From: Povalibacter uvarum
GTDB taxonomy: Bacteria; Pseudomonadota; Gammaproteobacteria; Steroidobacterales; Steroidobacteraceae
Length of the DNA stretch: 64,000 nucleotides
Reading direction: 5' to 3'
NCBI RefSeq assembly: GCF_014202975.1
Contig: NZ_JACHHZ010000005.1
Coordinates: 124,001-188,000, forward strand
Shown: piece after piece, positions 31,765 to 39,894 of the stretch
How the letters are laid out: each line of letters opens with the position of its first letter
How positions within the stretch are numbered: the first letter of the stretch is position 1
Notes under the pieces: generated by a model
What the model saw: only the letters and a program-made list of their open reading frames with translations
Databases searched by the model: none
Told to the model about the DNA's origin: nothing
Position numbers and translations under genes: made by a program

Positions 31765-34700
31765 GGCTTCGCCTCCACCGCAACCGGCGCCTTCGGCTCG
31801 CCACCGAACTTCTCAGCCAGTCCCTGGATCATCACGTAAAAGCCCGGCACCGCAAGCGATGTGAGGAGTGTCGCGGCGATCATGCCGCCGAACACTGCGA
31901 TACCGACGGAGTGCTTCGACGCAGCGCCGGCCCCCGATGCAATCGCAAGCGGCACCACGCCAAGAATGAACGCGAAGGAGGTCATGAGGATCGGCCGCAG
32001 TCGCAACCGCGCTGCTTCGAGCGCCGACTCGATCAGCGGCTTGCCGGCCTCGCGATTCAGCTTCGCGAACTCGACGATCAGGATCGCGTTCTTGGCCGAC
32101 AGGCCGATCAGCGTGACGAGGCCGATCTGTCCGTACACGTTGAACGCAATGCCGCCGAGCTTCAGCGCGAACAGCGCGCCCATGAATCCGAAGGGCGTCG
32201 CGAGCAGCACGGCGAACGGCACTGCCCAGCTTTCATAGAGCGCCGCGAGGAAGAGGAACACGACGACGATCGACAAGGCCATCACGAGAACGGCCGTGTT
32301 GCCAGCTTCTTTCTCCTGCAAGCTCTGGCCTGTCCATTCGATGTCGTAGTCGGCCGGCAGCGTCGTTTCGGCGAGGCGTTCGATCGCACCGATTGCCTGT
32401 CCGGAGCTGGCGCCGGGAGCGGGCGTGCCGCTCAGCGCGGCTGTGCGGTAGAGGTTGTAGCGCTGCATGAATCGGGCGCCGGTCGACGGAGTCGGCGAGA
32501 CCACTGCGTCCAGCGGCACCATGTCACCCTGGCCGTTGCGCACGAACAGTTGCGCGATGTCCCGAACTTCCTTACGGAACTCCGTGTCCGCCTGGATCGT
32601 GACCTTGTAGTTGCGACCGAACGCGGTGAACTCGTTCACCTGGTAGCCACCCATGAAGGTCTGCAGTGTCGTGAAGACATCGTTCACGGGAACACCGAGC
32701 TTCTTCACCTTCTCGCGATCGACACTGAGACGATAGTTGGGCGTCGTCGCGGAGAAGGTCGTCGTGATGCGACCGATCGCGGGATCCTGCTGTGCCGCTG
32801 CGATGAACTGCTGCGTGACCTGCGCCAGTTCCTGTGGCGTCTGATTGCCCCGGGCTTCGAGCATCGCTGAGAAGCCTGACACAGCGCCGAATCCCGGCAG
32901 CGCCGGCGGATTGAACGCGAAGATCACGGCTTCGGGAATGTGCTGCGTCTTCATCATCAGCGCCTGCAGGATTGCCAGCGCATGCTGATCGCGTGCCTTG
33001 CGCTCCTCCCACGGTTTGAGCCGGACGATGACGAGCGCGCAGTTCGATGCTGCCGTGCCGGAGATGAGATCGAACCCCGCAACACCGGTGACAGCGTCGA
33101 CGCCAGGATGCGCCTGCACGATCTCTTCGACCGCGTCGAGCACGCTCAGCGTGCGCTGCTGTGCGGCCGCATCCGGCAGGATGACCTGCATGAAGACCGC
33201 GCCTTTGTCTTCGTCGGGAACGAAGCCCGTTGGCGTGATCTTGAGGAGGCCGAGGATCGCCACGATGACGACGCCCAGTGTGATGACGACCAGCGTGATG
33301 CGGCGCGCCCCCATGCCGGCGGCTTGTCCATAGCGATCGTTCAGCCGGTCGAACCCGCGATTGAAGCGATGAAAGAACTTCCGGATCGGCCCCTTCGGTT
33401 CGGCGTGCGGGTCATGTTCCTGTGGTTTCAACAGCATCGAACAGAGAGCGGGCGTCAGGGTCAGCGCCACGAGCGCGGAGAAGAGCGTCGCTACTGCAAT
33501 CGTCAGCGCGAACTGCTTGTAGAGCTGTCCCGTCACGCCGGGAATGAATGCCATCGGCACGAAAACAGCCGCGAGCACCAGCGCGATCGCGACAACCGGG
33601 CCTTGCACTTCGCTCATGGCCTTGCGGGTGGCTTCGAGCGGCGTCAGCTTGTGCGCGTGCATGTTCTGCTCGACGGCTTCGACGACCACGATGGCGTCAT
33701 CGACCACGATGCCGATCGCGAGCACCATGCCGAACAGCGACAGTGTATTGATCGAGAAGCCGAGGGCCTGATAGGCGGCGAATGTCGCGATCAGTGACAC
33801 CGGCACGGCCAGCATCGGAATGAGCGTCGCACGCCAGCTCTGCAGGAACAGATAGACGACGATGAGGACGAGGATCAGTGCTTCGACGAAGGTATGGATC
33901 ACTTCCTCGATCGATGCTGACACGAACTCCGAGGTGTCGTACATGATCTTGTAGTCCATGCCCGCCGGGAACGACCGCTTCAGCGCGTCGAGCTCGTTTC
34001 GTACGAGCTCGGCCGTCTGCATCGCGTTCGCGCCCGGTGCGAGTGATACGGCCATCATGACGGCCGCCTGTCCACGGAATCGAGTCCGGAAGTTGTAATC
34101 CTTGCCGCCCAATTCGACGCGACCCACATCGCGTACCCGGATGAACGAGCCGTCTGGCCTCGAGCCGACGATGATGTCGGCGAACTCGCCCGGATCGACG
34201 AGGCGCCCGCGCACACGCAACGAATACTGGAAGCTCTGGTCCTTGTCGGCGGGCGGCTGTCCCACCTGTCCGGCCGGCGCCTGGACATTCTGTTCCTGAA
34301 TTGCCCGGGCGACGTCACTCGCCGTAAGCCGCAGGCTCGCCATGCGATCCGGTCGCAACCACACACGCATGCCGTACTCGGAGCCGAAGACCTGCACATC
34401 GCCGATGCCGGTCACGCGCTTGATCGGATCGACGACGTAGACGTAGGCGTAGTTGTTGACGAACAGCGCATCGAGCGACGGATCGGTCGCCGTCAGCATC
34501 AGATACATCAGCGTATCGGGCGATTGCTTGCGAACGGTCACGCCCGCATTGATGACTTCCTGCGGCAGCGTTGCTGTCGCCTGCGACACGCGGTTCTGAA
34601 CTTCGACTGCAGCCAGATCGGGATCGCGCTCGAGCGCGAACGTGACCGTGAGGCTCGCGCTGCCGTCGTCGCCGCTCACGCCGTTGATGTACAGCATGTC

Positions 34701-34919
34701 CGTGACGCCGTTGATCTGGCGATCGAGCGGCGAGGTGACCGCGTCCTCCACGACATCGGAGCTTGCGCCGATGTAACCGGCTTTCACCTGCACCGTCGGC
34801 AGCGCGATCTCCGGAAACTCGCCGACCGGCAGGGTGATCAGCGACAGCGTCCCGACCAGCACCAGGAACAGCGAGATGACGATGGCGAAGACCGGCCGAT
34901 CGATGAAGAAGCGGGACAT
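31761..34919 (-). CDS. RND multidrug efflux permease (HAE1/AcrB-like)
   Basis: A 1052-residue inner-membrane pump of full family length with 12 membrane segments and two large periplasmic loops. It opens MSRFFIDRPVFAIVISLFLV, shows the TM4 proton-relay Asp pair in GIVVDDAIVVVEAVEQN, and has FVPMAFIPGVTGQLYKQFA and the late GLSAKNAILIVEFAKL with the TM10 Lys. These are HAE1 (multidrug) rather than heavy-metal signatures. It uses the proton gradient to export drugs or other amphiphiles with the adaptor at 35028 and the duct at 30334. The three genes form one minus-strand operon, interrupted only by the heptamer repeat at 34930. Confidence 0.95.
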   Translation of the reverse strand: MSRFFIDRPVFAIVISLFLVLVGTLSLITLPVGEFPEIALPTVQVKAGYIGASSDVVEDAVTSPLDRQINGVTDMLYINGVSGDDGSASLTVTFALERDPDLAAVEVQNRVSQATATLPQEVINAGVTVRKQSPDTLMYLMLTATDPSLDALFVNNYAYVYVVDPIKRVTGIGDVQVFGSEYGMRVWLRPDRMASLRLTASDVARAIQEQNVQAPAGQVGQPPADKDQSFQYSLRVRGRLVDPGEFADIIVGSRPDGSFIRVRDVGRVELGGKDYNFRTRFRGQAAVMMAVSLAPGANAMQTAELVRNELDALKRSFPAGMDYKIMYDTSEFVSASIEEVIHTFVEALILVLIVVYLFLQSWRATLIPMLAVPVSLIATFAAYQALGFSINTLSLFGMVLAIGIVVDDAIVVVEAVEQNMHAHKLTPLEATRKAMSEVQGPVVAIALVLAAVFVPMAFIPGVTGQLYKQFALTIAVATLFSALVALTLTPALCSMLLKPQEHDPHAEPKGPIRKFFHRFNRGFDRLNDRYGQAAGMGARRITLVVITLGVVIVAILGLLKITPTGFVPDEDKGAVFMQVILPDAAAQQRTLSVLDAVEEIVQAHPGVDAVTGVAGFDLISGTAASNCALVIVRLKPWEERKARDQHALAILQALMMKTQHIPEAVIFAFNPPALPGFGAVSGFSAMLEARGNQTPQELAQVTQQFIAAAQQDPAIGRITTTFSATTPNYRLSVDREKVKKLGVPVNDVFTTLQTFMGGYQVNEFTAFGRNYKVTIQADTEFRKEVRDIAQLFVRNGQGDMVPLDAVVSPTPSTGARFMQRYNLYRTAALSGTPAPGASSGQAIGAIERLAETTLPADYDIEWTGQSLQEKEAGNTAVLVMALSIVVVFLFLAALYESWAVPFAVLLATPFGFMGALFALKLGGIAFNVYGQIGLVTLIGLSAKNAILIVEFAKLNREAGKPLIESALEAARLRLRPILMTSFAFILGVVPLAIASGAGAASKHSVGIAVFGGMIAATLLTSLAVPGFYVMIQGLAEKFGGEPKAPVAVEAKP

Positions 34920-34929
34920 GGTAGGAGGA

Positions 34930-35037
34930 GCGGTTAGCGGTTGGCGGTTGGCGGTTGGTTCGGAATGCGGAAGGAGCGTGCGTGTCCGGGCGCGCAGCGC
35001 TGCTGGCTAACCGCTAACCGCCAACCGCTAACCGCTG
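34930..35037. repeat. Inverted arrays of a 7-base telomere-like repeat
   Basis: The left arm (34931-34958) has four tandem heptamers alternating CGGTTAG and CGGTTGG. The right arm (35005-35037) carries the complementary array of CTAACCG and CCAACCG units. The arms are separated by about 46 bases and can pair into a long hairpin. The right arm overlaps the last codons and stop of the adaptor gene (stop at 35028-35030), so the repeat supplies its C-terminus. It lies within the RND operon between adaptor and pump. Confidence 0.75.
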
Positions 35038-36179
35038 CTCTGTTCATTCAGCTGGTCCGCTGTGATCAACGTCACTTTGAGCGGGGAGCCGGGGCGTGCC
35101 TTCTGAACGCCTTCGACGACGACGCGGTCGCCGGGTTTCAGGCCCTGGTCGACGATCCACTGGGTGCCGAGTCGGGGGCCGAGCTGGACTGGGCGCATCT
35201 CGGCCTTGTCGCCTTCGCCGACGACGATGACGAAGTAGCGGCCGAGTTGCTGCTGCACGGAGCGATCGGGAATCAGGATGGCGTTCGCGCGTTGTTCGGC
35301 TCTGACGCGAATGCGGGCGAACAGGCCGGGGATGAGGACGTGATCCGGATTGGGGAATTCGGCGCGCAGCGCGAACGTCCCGGTCGTGGGGTCGAGCGCG
35401 TTCGCGATGAAGTTGATCTGTCCGGGATTCGGGTAGAGCGTGCCGTCGCTCAGATGCAGCTGCACTTCCCGGAAAGCAGAATCGGGTGCGGGGCGGGCAG
35501 GGCCGAAGCGCTTGCGATACTCCAGCACCTCGGTCTCGCTGACATTGAAATAGACCCACGCCGGATCGTCGCGATAGAGCGAGACGAGCTGGGTGACTCC
35601 GGCCGAGATGAGTGCGCCCTCGAAGACCTTGGCATCGCCGATGCGGCCGGTGAACGGTGCGCGAATCGTCGCGAAGTCGACGCCGAGCTCCGCTTCTTCG
35701 ATCGAAGCGCGTGTTGCGTTCACTTGTGCGCGAGCCTGCTTGGCAGCCGCGACGGCGGAGTCGTAGACCTGTCGGCTGATCGCGTTCTCCGCGAGCAACG
35801 GTGCGTAGCGATTCACATCCTGTTCGGCACGCGCAAGGTTTGCTTCGGCAGCGGCAAGTTGAGCCTGCGCGTTCGCGACCTGGGCGCGGTACTCGCGGGC
35901 ATCGATGGAGAACAAGGGCTGGTTTTCCTTGACCAGCGCGCCGTCGACGAACAGCTTCTTCATCAGCACGCCATTCACGCGCGCGCGCAGGTCGACTTCC
36001 TGCGACCCGCGAACTTCGCCAATCCGGTCTGCATAGAGCTCGGTCGGACCGGACTGGACGGCGATCGCTTTGACTTCGGCTGCAGGCATCTCGCCCTGTG
36101 CAGATTTTTTTCCGCACGCCGCGAGGCCGCTTGCGGTGACGCAAGCAGTCAGAACCAGCCAGCCGTATCGGGAGCGCAT
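35028..36179 (-). CDS. RND efflux periplasmic adaptor (AcrA-like lipoprotein)
   Basis: A 383-residue membrane fusion protein with lipobox LAAC (Cys22, followed by GKKS). The order is usual: beta-barrel/lipoyl half (RIGEVRGSQEVDLRARVNGV, LFVDGALVKENQPLFSID), helical hairpin (about residues 95-165), and second lipoyl half (IRAPFTGRIGDAKVFEGALI). The membrane-proximal part (LGPRLGTQWIVDQGLKPGD) follows. It bridges the AcrB-like pump and the NodT-type duct. It is first in the operon, and its promoter should lie in 36180-36406, opposite dinB. The last residues fall inside the heptamer repeat. Confidence 0.92.
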   Translation of the reverse strand: MRSRYGWLVLTACVTASGLAACGKKSAQGEMPAAEVKAIAVQSGPTELYADRIGEVRGSQEVDLRARVNGVLMKKLFVDGALVKENQPLFSIDAREYRAQVANAQAQLAAAEANLARAEQDVNRYAPLLAENAISRQVYDSAVAAAKQARAQVNATRASIEEAELGVDFATIRAPFTGRIGDAKVFEGALISAGVTQLVSLYRDDPAWVYFNVSETEVLEYRKRFGPARPAPDSAFREVQLHLSDGTLYPNPGQINFIANALDPTTGTFALRAEFPNPDHVLIPGLFARIRVRAEQRANAILIPDRSVQQQLGRYFVIVVGEGDKAEMRPVQLGPRLGTQWIVDQGLKPGDRVVVEGVQKARPGSPLKVTLITADQLNEQSSG

Positions 36180-36406
36180 GAAAAAGCATTCTCCGCGTCC
36201 GGTCGGGGAATGCGATAAGGGCTAGGGGCAGTCCTGCGCAGCACGAATTTGCAAGCGATTTGCGCCGTGATCGGCCATCGTGCGTGGTGGACCCGGCGTC
36301 GATTCCCCGGACTCTGTCCGATTCGGGCCGCTCAGTTTCCTGGACCGCGGTTCTTCGGCTGCCTCGCCTGGCGTATCCTTGGCTGCCGTTCTCCATCGAG
36401 CCGGCC

Positions 36407-36919
36407 ATGAATGTCACGTTGAGCGCGCTCGCGGCGTTTCCCGATCAGCTCGCCGCCCACTTCGCCGCGATCCCGTCCGATCTTCGTCACTGGACGCCTC
36501 CGGCCTGGGAGGGCATTCCCAGTGAACGTCTGACCCCGATCGAACAGCTCTGTCACGTCCGCGACATCGAAGTCGAGGGCTACCACGTTCGTTTCCAGCG
36601 CACGTTGCAGGAAGACAATCCGCTGCTTCCCAGCATCGACACGGATGCGTATGCACGCGATCGCGCGTACGGAAAATCCGAGCCGGAGGTTGTGATCGCG
36701 TCGATCCGCGCTGCGCGGGCAAAGACGCTCAGCCTGATCACGGGTCTCACCGAATCACAACTTGATCGCACTGCCGTCTTTGAAGGCTACGGCCCACTCA
36801 CCCTGCGCAGCCTGATTCATTATCTGTGCAGTCACGATCAGCAGCATCTTGCGGGATTGCAGTGGCTGCTGGGAAAGATGCATGCGAAAGCGTCCACCTC
36901 ATCACAGGTTGCTCCATGA
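36407..36919 (+). CDS. DinB-like metal-binding four-helix protein
   Basis: A 170-residue protein started at the ATG at 36407, where the family-like N-terminus begins; the frame opens at 36260. The DinB fold is indicated by four helices with His at metal-ligand positions: PIEQLCHVRDIE in helix 2 and the C-terminal CSHDQQHLAGLQWLLGK with two His three apart. DinB proteins include thiol transferases (bacillithiol or mycothiol) and uncharacterised stress proteins. Which thiol might be used is unknown. The stop overlaps the next start (ATGA), coupling it to ridA. Confidence 0.82.
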   Translation: MNVTLSALAAFPDQLAAHFAAIPSDLRHWTPPAWEGIPSERLTPIEQLCHVRDIEVEGYHVRFQRTLQEDNPLLPSIDTDAYARDRAYGKSEPEVVIASIRAARAKTLSLITGLTESQLDRTAVFEGYGPLTLRSLIHYLCSHDQQHLAGLQWLLGKMHAKASTSSQVAP

Positions 36920-37299
36920 CCCGCCAACTCATCTCCTCCGGCTCCACCTTCGAAGCCGAGATCGGCTATTCGCGTGCTGTCGTCGATGGCGACTGGGTGT
37001 TCGTCTCGGGGACCACGGGATTCGACTACTCGACCATGACGATTCAGCCCGGGATTCTCGAACAGACCGAGCAATGCATGCAGAACATCGAGCACGCATT
37101 GAAGCAGGCGGGCTCGGGTCTGCACGATATCGTTCGTGTGATCTACGTCGTCCCGGTGGCGAGCGAGTTCGAGCAGTGCTGGCCGGTGCTGCGGAAGTAC
37201 TTCGGCGAGGTGCGGCCGGCGGCGATGATGATTTCAGCGGGGCTCGCGGACCCGAGAATGAAAATCGAGATTCAAGTGACGGCGAAAAAGCAGGGCTAG
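36916..37299 (+). CDS. RidA family protein
   Basis: A 127-residue protein of the usual length for the RidA/YjgF family, with GYSRAVVDGDWVFVSGTTG, the central helix EQTEQCMQNIEHALKQAG, and the C-terminal VRPAAMMISAGLADPRMKIE. The conserved Arg and Glu of deaminating RidA proteins appear as R in DPRMKIEIQV and the following Glu. It probably hydrolyses reactive enamine/imine intermediates. The start overlaps the dinB stop. It is followed by a REP-like element. Confidence 0.88.
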   Translation: MTRQLISSGSTFEAEIGYSRAVVDGDWVFVSGTTGFDYSTMTIQPGILEQTEQCMQNIEHALKQAGSGLHDIVRVIYVVPVASEFEQCWPVLRKYFGEVRPAAMMISAGLADPRMKIEIQVTAKKQG

Positions 37300-37311
37300 T
37301 CCCGCGATCGC

Positions 37312-37340
37312 CGTCATCCCCGCGAACGCGGGGATCGATC
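37312..37340. repeat. REP-like palindromic repeat (single unit)
   Basis: One unit, GTCATCCCCGCGAACGCGGG and continuing into GATCGATC, of the family also seen at 4570, 42170 and 63786. It lies between the convergent ridA gene and the barrel gene and may act as a bidirectional transcript end. Confidence 0.7.
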
Positions 37341-37370
37341 TGCTTCCATCCGGTAACCGGGCGCCGGCCC

Positions 37371-38318
37371 TCACTGCCAGCTGCCGGGTCTGAAGTTGAC
37401 GCGAATGGTGGCATACGCGTCCGTACCAAGATCGGAATTCGGCCCTTCCCAGTCGCTGCCGGAGAAAGTGAAGCCGCGGAAGCCTGCGACGCCGACTTCG
37501 GCGCCGAGCCAGAGAAATTTCCAGATCCGGCGCTCGGCACTGATGCCGAGGTTCCATGCACCAAAGCTCAATTGGGCTTTTCGCGGCGAGCCGTCGTCAT
37601 CGATCTCTACGGACCATGACGCGTCGGAAGGGGAGACCCCGAAGCGGAAGAGCCAGTCGGTATTGGGCGCATAGAGAATCGCAGGCCACGGCATGATCGC
37701 GCTGACGGTCCAGTGCTGGTTCACTGTCCAGGTCAGTCCGACATACGGTGTGTAGAACTCTTCGCGCGGCGCGACGTCCGCGAAGAAGCCGAAGAGCCAC
37801 GCGAAGCGATCGGTCTGCAGCCAGCGCGCGAACACGCCGCCCATGTACTCCCAGTACCAGCCATCGCCCTCGCTGCTGTGACCGAGCGGCGCAACGAACG
37901 CAGCGACTTGCCAATCGGGGCTCGTCTGTCGTGCCCAGCCGACCGGGATAGCGACGCTGAATACTTCCTTGTCGCTGCCGTTCGAGAGATCGAAGCGCGT
38001 CCAGTTCATCCATTGTCCGATCACGACGGCGTCGCGACGGCCGATGAGGAAGGGAAGGAACGTGGCTTCGGAAACGGATTGCTGTTCGAACGTCAGCTCG
38101 CCGGGTTCACCGGAAGGCAGCAGGAATCGGCTCTCGTCGTAGAACGTCGCGCTCGCCCACGCGAACGGAATGAAGGGGATGTCGCTGCGGGCGCGATTGA
38201 ACACGAAGTCGCTCTCGGCGAATCGCTTCGCGGCATCGTCGAGTGTTCCCGCGATTGCGCCCGCCGACGAAAGAATCAGTAGCCCCGCGGTTGGCAAGAT
38301 GCTGCTATGCATCAGCAT
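37371..38318 (-). CDS. Outer-membrane beta-barrel protein of unknown function
   Basis: A 315-residue protein with a signal peptide (ATG at 38318 or 38312; the latter overlaps the psiE stop). The body is a set of aromatic-rich amphipathic strands (WQVAAFVAPLGHSS, GWYWEYMGGVFARWLQ, EEFYTPYVGLTWTVNQHW, YATIRVNFRPGSW), as in barrel proteins of the DUF6268 kind. No enzyme motif is seen. It is coupled to psiE upstream, so both may serve envelope adaptation. Confidence 0.65.
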   Translation of the reverse strand: MLMHSSILPTAGLLILSSAGAIAGTLDDAAKRFAESDFVFNRARSDIPFIPFAWASATFYDESRFLLPSGEPGELTFEQQSVSEATFLPFLIGRRDAVVIGQWMNWTRFDLSNGSDKEVFSVAIPVGWARQTSPDWQVAAFVAPLGHSSEGDGWYWEYMGGVFARWLQTDRFAWLFGFFADVAPREEFYTPYVGLTWTVNQHWTVSAIMPWPAILYAPNTDWLFRFGVSPSDASWSVEIDDDGSPRKAQLSFGAWNLGISAERRIWKFLWLGAEVGVAGFRGFTFSGSDWEGPNSDLGTDAYATIRVNFRPGSWQ

Positions 38319-38794
38319 CGGCTATCGGGCCCAGGCCTCTCGTTCGAGGACCGCTTGACGAGGTAGTAGCCCCCGGTCAGCGCGATCACCAGTACGCCGA
38401 TACCCACCAGCGTCATGCCGTCCAGACGCTCGAAGTCGAGCAGGATGATGTGGCGGCCCACCGCGATGACCGCGACGACGAGGATGATCTCGAGCCGGAT
38501 GCGGTGCTCGTTGAAGTAGCTGCGCAGCGTGTCCAGCAGTTCGAGGCCCAGCAGCACCAGCAGCACGCCGCCGAACGCCCGCTGCAGGATGCGCTGCAGG
38601 TCCCCCACTGTGATCACTTCGGGAATCGTCGGATGGCCGAAGCCGAAGATCCCGCTGCGGATCCCCAGGTAGATCAGCTTGAGGAGCTCGAACACGGCAA
38701 TCGCGATCATGAGCATCAGGACGAGCTGCATCGTCACGATGATCACGGTCTCGAACGCCGTACTGAGCTTCTGGATCGGGCGCGGTGACTCCAT
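38312..38794 (-). CDS. PsiE-like phosphate-starvation-inducible membrane protein
   Basis: A 160-residue protein started at 38794; the frame opens at 39001 but the upstream part is not family-like. Four membrane segments are present, with the PsiE pattern FETVIIVTMQLVLMLMIAIA, the loop GDLQRILQRAFGGVLLVLLG, and LEIILVVAVIAVGRHIILLD. PsiE is induced by phosphate starvation in E. coli, and its function is unknown. Its stop overlaps the start of the barrel gene. Confidence 0.82.
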   Translation of the reverse strand: MESPRPIQKLSTAFETVIIVTMQLVLMLMIAIAVFELLKLIYLGIRSGIFGFGHPTIPEVITVGDLQRILQRAFGGVLLVLLGLELLDTLRSYFNEHRIRLEIILVVAVIAVGRHIILLDFERLDGMTLVGIGVLVIALTGGYYLVKRSSNERPGPDSRC

Positions 38795-39083
38795 GAGCAA
38801 CTCGTACCTGCGCTGGTTTCTGCCGGAAATGACGCGATGCAGACTTGCATGAACCGCGCCGCACGCGATCTGCATGCACCGCGAGAAGCCCACGGTTTCT
38901 GCCGATATTCCACGCGCGCGTCGCAGCGTAAATAGGTAACAGGGGCACGCAGACGGGCCCCAAGTTCGCATTGCGTGTTCGGCATCAGCGGACGAAAACA
39001 TGGCCTTACGCGGGGAACTGCATTAGTCGAACGCGTCGGATCCAATCGCAACAATAGTGACCTCGAGAGCAGGAGAAGGATTT

Positions 39084-39683
39084 ATGCGCAGACCCATTCT
39101 GGTATTCGGCGGAGCGGCCATCTCTCTGATGGCAGCTACTGCGCTCGCACAAACGAGCGTCGATCGTTCGTTCACGACAACGGCGAAGAACTGCGAAGGC
39201 GTCAACTGGTCGGCAGAAGCGCTCAAGGCCTATCCGAGCATCGCGTCTGCCTGCCAGGGCGTCGAAGTGCGTGACGGCAAGACCTATGTGAAGTTCTCCG
39301 GCCGCGTCGAACGCAACATCAATCGCGGCGAGCAGCTCGCTATCAACTTCAGAGAAGGCGACACGATGACGCTGACGCCGCCCGCCAACACGCAGCTGTT
39401 CGTGAACGGCAAGCAGACCCCGGTTGCCGACCTGCAGCGCGGTGATCAGCTGAACTTCTACGTGCCGGAAGATCGATTCGTCGCTCAGGTTGCACAGGAC
39501 GACACGCCGCAGACCCAGTACGTGATCGTGCCGATCGTGTATCGCGAAATCATTCGTGAGCCCTCGCAGCAGGCTGCCTCTCTGCCCCACACGGCAGGCG
39601 ATGTGCCGCTGTTCGCGCTCGGTGGCTTCATGCTCCTCGGCATGGGCGCTGGCCTCACGATCGTCAGACTGCGCAAGCGCTGA
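39084..39683 (+). CDS. Exported protein with LPHTA sorting signal
   Basis: A 199-residue protein with an AGGAGAAGG ribosome binding site. A signal peptide (residues 1-22) ends ALA-Q. The mature part has a Cys pair (NCEGVNW and SACQGVEV), beta-rich stretches (GKTYVKFSGRVERNINRGEQ) and a repeated P/V-rich piece. The last 33 residues are a complete cell-wall sorting signal: LPHTAG at 167-172, a hydrophobic span of about 20 residues, then the basic tail RLRKR. LPxTA is the form cut by class D sortases. A class D-like sortase is encoded 2.6 kb downstream on the other strand. The body has no recognised family, and the attachment target in a Gram-negative envelope is unknown. Confidence 0.82.
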   Translation: MRRPILVFGGAAISLMAATALAQTSVDRSFTTTAKNCEGVNWSAEALKAYPSIASACQGVEVRDGKTYVKFSGRVERNINRGEQLAINFREGDTMTLTPPANTQLFVNGKQTPVADLQRGDQLNFYVPEDRFVAQVAQDDTPQTQYVIVPIVYREIIREPSQQAASLPHTAGDVPLFALGGFMLLGMGAGLTIVRLRKR

Positions 39684-39710
39684 TCGCGGCAGAGTCTGAA
39701 AAGTAGACAG

Positions 39711-39739
39711 GTGCCCTCCTCTGCTGGAGAGGAGGGCAC
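39711..39739 (+). terminator. Strong hairpin after the LPHTA gene
   Basis: A perfect 12-base stem (GTGCCCTCCTCT at 39711-39722 and its complement at 39728-39739) closes a 5-base loop, 28 bases after the stop codon. No T-run follows, so it is terminator-like but may rather be an mRNA 3'-end stabiliser. Confidence 0.6.
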
Positions 39740-39894
39740 GACGAGTTCGACCTCTTCCAGCAGACGACCTCAGCGAATCCTTCACCTCGGGTGAAGGCGC
39801 ACAAAAAACACGTTCGGTCCCTCCAAGCCACTCCGACACGACAGGCGGGACGCGCCGGATTCGTCTGGCGACGAGATCGCGCAGGGAGCTGACC

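Noticed and set aside
34930-35037. Possible real telomere or replication origin
   Set aside because: The heptamers sit inside an operon and overlap a coding end; no DnaA boxes or replication genes are nearby.
35044-36417. 457-residue minus-strand frame over the RND adaptor gene
   Set aside because: It is a frame-shifted shadow of the adaptor, Arg-rich and without domains, while the adaptor frame carries the complete family signature.
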